From Syntrophaceae bacterium UBA6252 (GTDB lineage: Bacteria > Desulfobacterota > Syntrophia > Syntrophales > UBA6807), in the NCBI GenBank assembly GCA_002441265.1, contig DJVQ01000034.1, positions 34,005-52,683 on the forward strand: a DNA stretch of 18,679 nt, written 5' to 3'. The position numbers were made by a program, and so were the translations under genes. The notes below the pieces were generated by a model, which had not been told where the DNA came from, did not search any database, and saw nothing but the letters and a program-made list of their open reading frames with translations. Shown piece by piece: positions 15,313 to 18,679 of this stretch (positions are counted from its first letter, which is position 1; each line of letters starts with the position of its first letter).

Positions 15313-15777
15313 CTATTTCAGGGCGCCCGCAAGGAGCCCTGCCACGGCTTCACCGCCCGAGGATTTCACGTAGGACACGATGACAGGGACGAATTTCCCG
15401 ATCATGTCCGAACCGAGGCCGAGTTCGGCGAACTGGCCGGACAGCGACAGGAGCCCGCCCCCTTCCTTCTTTCCTCCGAGGAGGGAGGAGGCCCCGCTGA
15501 CGGCCCCGGCCACGCCGCCGGCTTTCGGCGCCGCATCCAGATATTCCCCCACTCCGGGAATCGCCTGGGCCACCTTGGCGAAATCGGCTTCACTCAGTTT
15601 GTCCCTGGCATAGTTCAAAATCGATCCCGTTCCGCCCTTCGCCTGTTTTTCCGTAACGCCCAGCTGGCTCGTCAGAAGGCCGACGAGCCCCCCTTCCGCG
15701 GCCCACGCCGCGGCGGAACAGAGAGCAAAAGCCACGTACAGAACGGTTGCTGCAAGCAGGATTCTTCTCCGAACCAT
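15313..15777 (-). CDS. Small exported DUF2780-like protein
   Basis: The product has 154 residues. A signal peptide (about 1-26, RRILLAATVLYVAFALCSAAAWA) precedes a helical domain: LVGLLTSQLGVTEKQAKGGTGSILNYARDKLSEADFAKVAQAIPGVGEYLDAAP. A Gly/Ala-rich stretch and a terminal helix follow (SDMIGKFVPVIVSYVKSSGGEAVAGLLAGALK). This layout fits the DUF2780/VcgC-like proteins, whose function is not known; it is likely periplasmic. GGAGGAGG lies 8 bases before the ATG. Upstream, bacterioferritin ends in a likely terminator, so this gene either depends on read-through or has its own promoter in the 55-base gap; I see no clear one. It precedes ygiQ by 68 bases. Confidence 0.75.
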   Translation of the reverse strand: MVRRRILLAATVLYVAFALCSAAAWAAEGGLVGLLTSQLGVTEKQAKGGTGSILNYARDKLSEADFAKVAQAIPGVGEYLDAAPKAGGVAGAVSGASSLLGGKKEGGGLLSLSGQFAELGLGSDMIGKFVPVIVSYVKSSGGEAVAGLLAGALK

Positions 15778-15796
15778 CGCGGTTTCCTCCTCCCCG

Positions 15797-15828
15797 AAAA
15801 AAAAGCGGCCGGAACACGTCCCTCCGGC
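15797..15828 (-). terminator. Rho-independent terminator after bacterioferritin
   Basis: On the minus strand GCCGGA (15828-15823) and TCCGGC (15813-15808) form a 6-bp stem, followed after two bases by eight T (15804-15797). It starts 4 bases past the bfr stop. The stem is short but GC-rich and the T-tract is perfect; partial termination before the DUF2780 gene is likely. Confidence 0.65.
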
Positions 15829-15832
15829 GGGA

Positions 15833-16378
15833 TTACGCGCCGCCCCCCTGGCTGACCGCGAAACCACTCGGCGTAAGCCCGGTTGCCGACGGGGTGCCGG
15901 CGATCCGGGCGAGGAAGGCGGCCCCGAGGTTCTCGATGTGGCTCCTGATGTTGTCGAAATAGTTGAAATGAATCTGTTCCTCGTCGATGACGGTCTCGAA
16001 GATCTTCGCGGTCGTGCTGTCCCCGCTTTCCTGGCACACGCGGAGAAATTCGTTGTAGACCTCCATGGTGTGGTCCTCCAGGTTCGAGTCGAACTTGAAA
16101 ATGACCTCCACCTTCTGTCCCTTGTCCACCTTGCCCGCCGGATCCGTCGTCGGCTCCCCTTCGAGTTCCTTGATGCGCTCGGCGAACATCTCGGCGTGGC
16201 GCATCTCGTCGATGGCGATGAGCTTGACTTTCGCCGCCAGTTCGCCGTAATCCATGGCATCCAGGTTGTAATGCTGGTTCATGTATTGATGGATGGCCTG
16301 GATCTCCATGGCCCGGGCCTTGTTCAGGGCTTCGATCACTTTCTGCTTCTTCGTCGTTCTAACCTTCTTTACCGCCAT
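15833..16378 (-). CDS. bfr: Bacterioferritin-type ferritin
   Basis: This 181-residue cytoplasmic iron-storage protein has a four-helix ferritin fold. All diiron ferroxidase ligands are present at a constant offset of +7 from E. coli Bfr: Glu25, Glu58, His61, Glu101, Glu134 and His137, with Tyr32 nearby. Met59 (in DEMRHAE) corresponds to the haem-binding Met52, so haem binding is possible. It is longer than standard bacterioferritin (~158) because of a Gly/Ser/Thr-rich tail after about residue 155 (GTPSATGLTPSGFAVSQGGGA). The N-terminus is basic (KKVRTTKKQK). A perfect AAGGAGGT ribosome site sits 5 bases before the ATG. A terminator follows directly, so it may be mainly monocistronic. The iron-storage role is family knowledge. 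Confidence 0.92.
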   Translation of the reverse strand: MAVKKVRTTKKQKVIEALNKARAMEIQAIHQYMNQHYNLDAMDYGELAAKVKLIAIDEMRHAEMFAERIKELEGEPTTDPAGKVDKGQKVEVIFKFDSNLEDHTMEVYNEFLRVCQESGDSTTAKIFETVIDEEQIHFNYFDNIRSHIENLGAAFLARIAGTPSATGLTPSGFAVSQGGGA

Positions 16379-16408
16379 GGCGGACCTCCTTATTTTTTCT
16401 TGAGGCTA

Positions 16409-16437
16409 ACTCTACCATACTTTCCGCGGGTTGAAAA
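16409..16437 (-). promoter_or_regulatory. Possible bacterioferritin promoter
   Basis: On the minus strand TTTTCA (16437-16432) and TAGAGT (16414-16409) are spaced by 17 bases: four of six matches each. The stretch is AT-rich and just upstream of the bfr ribosome site. I see no clear Fur-like palindrome. Confidence 0.33.
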
Positions 16438-16535
16438 ACGGGACTTCGACAAAAAACAGCCCTCCCCCCGTGCGGGGCGGCGGTGCGGGGGAACGAGGAT
16501 CGTCCGGCGCCCGGAGGGGGCGGTGGGGCCGGTTC

Positions 16536-16563
16536 TTGACAGGCCGGGGAAATCTGATAGTTT
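16536..16563 (+). promoter_or_regulatory. Possible promoter of the single-Cache protein gene
   Basis: TTGACA (16536-16541) is a perfect -35. The -10 is less clear: TAGTTT (16558-16563) after 16 bases. AT-rich sequence follows, and the gene starts at 16649 after AAGGAGGG (16635-16642). Confidence 0.42.
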
Positions 16564-16648
16564 TTTAATGTTGAGATGTTGTGATGGAGGGGACGGCGGG
16601 CCGGGACGCGGCGTGATGAAACGTATCGTTCCGGAAGGAGGGAATTCT

Positions 16649-17101
16649 ATGAAAAAGACGATCATTGCAGTCAGCGTGGTCCTTCTCCTGGCCGGGTCCG
16701 CCATGGCGGCCGGTTCGGGGGGGACGCCCGATGAAGCGAAGGCGCTCGTCGAAAAAGCCGTCGCCCTGATCCAGTCGGACGGCCGGGACAGGGCCTTCGC
16801 CGCCTTCAACGACCCCAAGGGGGCTTTCGTCATGAAGGATCTCTACATTTTCGTGGTCGACATGCAGGGAAACATCCTCGCCCATGGCGCCAATGCCGCC
16901 CTCATCGGGAAAAACCTGATGGGATTGAAGGACATGATGGGGAAACGCATCATCAAGGACATGCTGGACATGGCGGGAAAATCCCCGGAAGGCTGGATTG
17001 ATTACAAGTGGATGAACCCGGTGACCCAGGCCATCGGGGACAAATCGACCTATTACCGGAAAGCCGGAGATATCCTTGTCTGCTGCGGCGTGTACAAGTA
17101 A
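16649..17101 (+). CDS. Secreted single-Cache (sCache_2-type) protein
   Basis: The product has 150 residues: a cleavable signal peptide (MKKTIIAVSVVLLLAGSAMA) and then one Cache domain with no membrane anchor or output domain. The pattern is typical: a helix (DEAKALVEKAVALIQSDGRDRAFAAFNDPKGAFVMKD), then LYIFVVDMQGNILAHGANAALIGKNLMGLKD, and the C-terminal GWIDYKWMNPVTQAIGDKSTYYRKAGDILVCCGVYK. Such domains bind small ligands in chemoreceptors and kinases. As a free periplasmic protein this may be a ligand binder for a partner sensor, but that is inference. It is monocistronic, with a good AAGGAGGG site and a strong terminator 45 bases after the stop. Two adjacent Cys near the end (CC, residues 146-147) are unusual for a soluble Cache domain. 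Confidence 0.85.
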   Translation: MKKTIIAVSVVLLLAGSAMAAGSGGTPDEAKALVEKAVALIQSDGRDRAFAAFNDPKGAFVMKDLYIFVVDMQGNILAHGANAALIGKNLMGLKDMMGKRIIKDMLDMAGKSPEGWIDYKWMNPVTQAIGDKSTYYRKAGDILVCCGVYK

Positions 17102-17124
17102 ATCCGTCCGCGCCCCGTGAAACC

Positions 17125-17147
17125 GGTTTCCGTCCCCGCGGGAAACC
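17125..17147. repeat. Stem-loop ahead of the Cache gene terminator
   Basis: GGTTTCC (17125-17131) and GGAAACC (17141-17147) can form a 7-bp stem with a 9-base loop, immediately before the terminator hairpin. There is no T-tract of its own. It may stabilise the mRNA 3' end. Confidence 0.4.
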
Positions 17148-17189
17148 TCCCGCCTGCGGCCCTTTCAGGCCCCGGCGGGAGTTTTTTTT
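17147..17189 (+). terminator. Strong rho-independent terminator of the single-Cache gene
   Basis: CTCCCGCC (17147-17154) pairs with GGCGGGAG (17174-17181), with an inner GGCC/GGCC stem, followed by eight T (17182-17189). It works only in the plus direction; the convergent radical SAM gene ending at 17220 does not get a T-tract from it. Confidence 0.93.
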
Positions 17190-17219
17190 GCGATCGCCCC
17201 TTTCCCGGACCGGTCCCGG

Positions 17220-18623
17220 TCAGGAACCGCCGGAGAGAAGGCCGTCCAGACAGGAAAGTTCGTGGTAGGTTTTCCGGGCCTCGAAAAGGGCGCTTCCGCC
17301 GTGGGCGTCCCGGGCCATCTCCCTCGCCCGGGCGCACAGTCCCAGGATCCGCTCCAGGTTCAGGCCCTCGTAGGACTCGAAATAATACACCCCTTCCGAT
17401 TCCCTGTACCGCCCGTCCCGGATCAGCGTTTCCCGGATCGCGGTCCCAGGGAAGGGATTCAGCGTTTCCCCGTAGACGATCTCCCCCCCCTGTTCGAAGA
17501 CCCGCTTCGCCAGGGCGATGGTCTCCCGGATCGTCCCGACGGTATCCCTCGGTCCGAACAGGATGAAGTTCACCACCGGCGTCAGGTTCTGCTGGACGCA
17601 GCAGTCCACCGCCCTCAGGATGTCCCCGGGACCGATCCCCTTTCCGTAATACTCCAGGACGGCGGGGGAGCCCGACTCGGCGCCCATGTAGAGCGCCCGG
17701 AACCCTGCGTCGCTCAGCACCTGTGCGGTGAGGGGATTCCTGCAGATGTCGTCGGCCCTCCCCTCGGCGAAGAATTCAACCGCCCGGGGCAGGTTCAGGC
17801 GAAGGATCCCGGCGCACAGTTCCCGGACCCTTTTGGGGCTGAAGGTGAAATTCTCGTCGGTGAAGAGGATGCGCCCCGCGCCGGCGGCGGCGAGCCGGCG
17901 GATCTCCTCGAGGAGGGACCCGGCGCTCCTCGTCCGCACCGTCCGGCGGTACAGGGCCTGGATGGAGCAGAAGGTACACCGGTGAAAGCACCCCCGGCTG
18001 GAGGAAACGCTCCGGGTCCGGTACCCGAAGGAGTCCCACAGATGGTGGGCGGGCAGGGGAAATTCGTCCAGATCGGCCCTCAGGGGGCGGTCCGCGTTGC
18101 GAAAGACCTCCCCGCCGCTCCTGCCGCTGATCCCCTCGACGGCATCGACGGGAAGACCGTTCAGGACCCTTTCCGCCAGTTCCAGGAAGGTGTCCTCGCC
18201 CTCGCCGCGGACGACGACGTCCACCTCGGGATGGGCCCTCAGGATTTCTCCGGAAAGGACGGTGGCGTGCATCCCCCCCATGACGGTGAGAACGCCGGGA
18301 TTCCGGTCTTTCACGACCCGGCAGGCTTCGAGGGCCGACGGGAAGCTGTCGGACAGGGCCGTGACGCCGGCGATCCGGGGCCTTCCGGAGGCCACGAGGT
18401 CCCCCAGGAACGACGGGATGTCCTCCCGGGGGAGGGTGTCGAGATCGACGGTGGAAACGGAAATTCCCCGCTCCAGAAGCGGCGCGGCGATGCAGGCAAG
18501 CCCGAGGGAGGGAATCTCCGATCTGCCGTTGTAACGGGGGTTGACGAGAAGAACCTCCGCCCCCTCCTGGGGCGGCCCCCCCTCGCCGCCGCGGGCGTCC
18601 CGCCGGTTTCGAGCCGGTTTCAT
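17220..18623 (-). CDS. Radical SAM protein with B12-binding-type N-terminal domain
   Basis: The product has 467 residues. The N-terminal region (about 20-150) has the pattern of a cobalamin-binding Rossmann domain: EVLLVNPRYNGRSEIPSLGLACIAAPLLERG, RIAGVTALSDSF, VMGGMHATVLSGEILR and VDVVVRGEGEDTFLEL. No DxHxxG motif is visible, so any cobalamin would bind without the histidine ligand. The radical SAM core follows, with SSRGCFHRCTFCSIQALYR (Cys212, Cys216, Cys219) and YMGAESGSPAVLEYYGKGIGPGDILRAV. Proteins of this type are often methyltransferases or cyclases in lipid, cofactor or natural-product pathways; the substrate cannot be inferred here. The ATG at 18623 is preceded by GGAG and AAAGGGGAAGG. 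A repeat end lies 34 bases upstream. It is convergent with the Cache gene. Confidence 0.86.
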   Translation of the reverse strand: MKPARNRRDARGGEGGPPQEGAEVLLVNPRYNGRSEIPSLGLACIAAPLLERGISVSTVDLDTLPREDIPSFLGDLVASGRPRIAGVTALSDSFPSALEACRVVKDRNPGVLTVMGGMHATVLSGEILRAHPEVDVVVRGEGEDTFLELAERVLNGLPVDAVEGISGRSGGEVFRNADRPLRADLDEFPLPAHHLWDSFGYRTRSVSSSRGCFHRCTFCSIQALYRRTVRTRSAGSLLEEIRRLAAAGAGRILFTDENFTFSPKRVRELCAGILRLNLPRAVEFFAEGRADDICRNPLTAQVLSDAGFRALYMGAESGSPAVLEYYGKGIGPGDILRAVDCCVQQNLTPVVNFILFGPRDTVGTIRETIALAKRVFEQGGEIVYGETLNPFPGTAIRETLIRDGRYRESEGVYYFESYEGLNLERILGLCARAREMARDAHGGSALFEARKTYHELSCLDGLLSGGS

Positions 18624-18656
18624 CCTTCCCCTTTCGCTCCTTTCAGGATATAATGA

Positions 18657-18679
18657 TGACGGCTTCGTAAAAAGCCCAT
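18657..18679. repeat. MITE-like element, copy D (cut by window edge)
   Basis: The last 23 bases begin TGACGGCTTCGTAAAAAG and continue CCCAT. The first 18 bases match the reverse complement of the right ends of copies A and B, and CCCAT also occurs at the same place in copy B, so D is in opposite orientation. The remainder is outside the window. It lies upstream of the minus-strand radical SAM gene. Confidence 0.65.

Noticed and set aside
11787..15373. Long plus-strand open frames opposite the two radical SAM genes
   Set aside because: No recognisable motif; the minus strand carries the Cys clusters and family signatures. The same reasoning applies to the plus frame at 17262-18653 and the minus frame opposite citrate synthase (2794-4308).
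1..18679. CRISPR arrays, tRNA, rRNA, phage or transposase genes
   Set aside because: I saw no regularly spaced repeats, no cloverleaf or conserved rRNA segments and no integrase or transposase motifs on either strand. A short CGAATCCC string in the repeat cores recalls a tRNA T-arm, but nothing else fits.

Overview
The window is GC-rich, densely packed bacterial DNA. It most resembles a deltaproteobacterium (Desulfobacterota; sulfate-reducing, syntrophic or metal-reducing type). The evidence is a NikR-NikK-NikM-NikL-NikQ-NikO nickel uptake cluster with a NikR operator of the kind I recall from that group, long PAS-rich signalling proteins, several radical SAM genes, and a single-Cache periplasmic protein. 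This assignment is inference from gene content, not a database match.

Layout, left to right. (1) 1-2504, minus: a membrane sensor kinase (Cache, four PAS domains, start of the kinase core) that runs off the left edge; it has a near-consensus promoter. (2) 2821-4146, plus: citrate synthase, convergent with the nickel operon. (3) 8486 down to 4169, minus: nikR, nikK, nikM, nikL, nikQ, nikO. NikR is the nickel-sensing repressor with an operator beside its own start codon. NikK and NikL are extracytoplasmic partners, NikM the substrate-binding membrane protein, NikQ the membrane coupling protein and NikO the ATPase. (4) 8713-11385, plus: a soluble MEDS-PAS4-GGDEF diguanylate cyclase. (5) 16378 down to 11541, minus: bacterioferritin, a small exported DUF2780-type protein, a YgiQ-type radical SAM protein and a second cobalamin-binding-type radical SAM protein translationally coupled to it. 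(6) 16649-17101, plus: a secreted single-Cache protein followed by a strong terminator. (7) 18623 down to 17220, minus: a third radical SAM protein with a cobalamin-binding-type N-terminal domain.

The most notable unexplained structure is a dispersed ~160 bp element present as three full copies (6270-6431, 7865-8024, 11383-11543) and one copy cut by the right edge (18657-18679). It has inverted ends reading TGACGGCTTCGTAAAAAGTC or close to it. Two copies are flanked by exact 4-bp direct repeats (GAAT; AGAC), so it behaves like a non-autonomous miniature transposable element. Two copies sit inside the nickel operon. Removing copy A in silico restores a tight nikM-nikL junction (4 nt), and its end supplies the last four sense codons and the stop of nikM. 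Copy C supplies the stop codons of both convergent genes that flank it.

The remainder looks like ordinary chromosomal core and accessory DNA. I see no rRNA, tRNA, CRISPR, phage or transposase gene.
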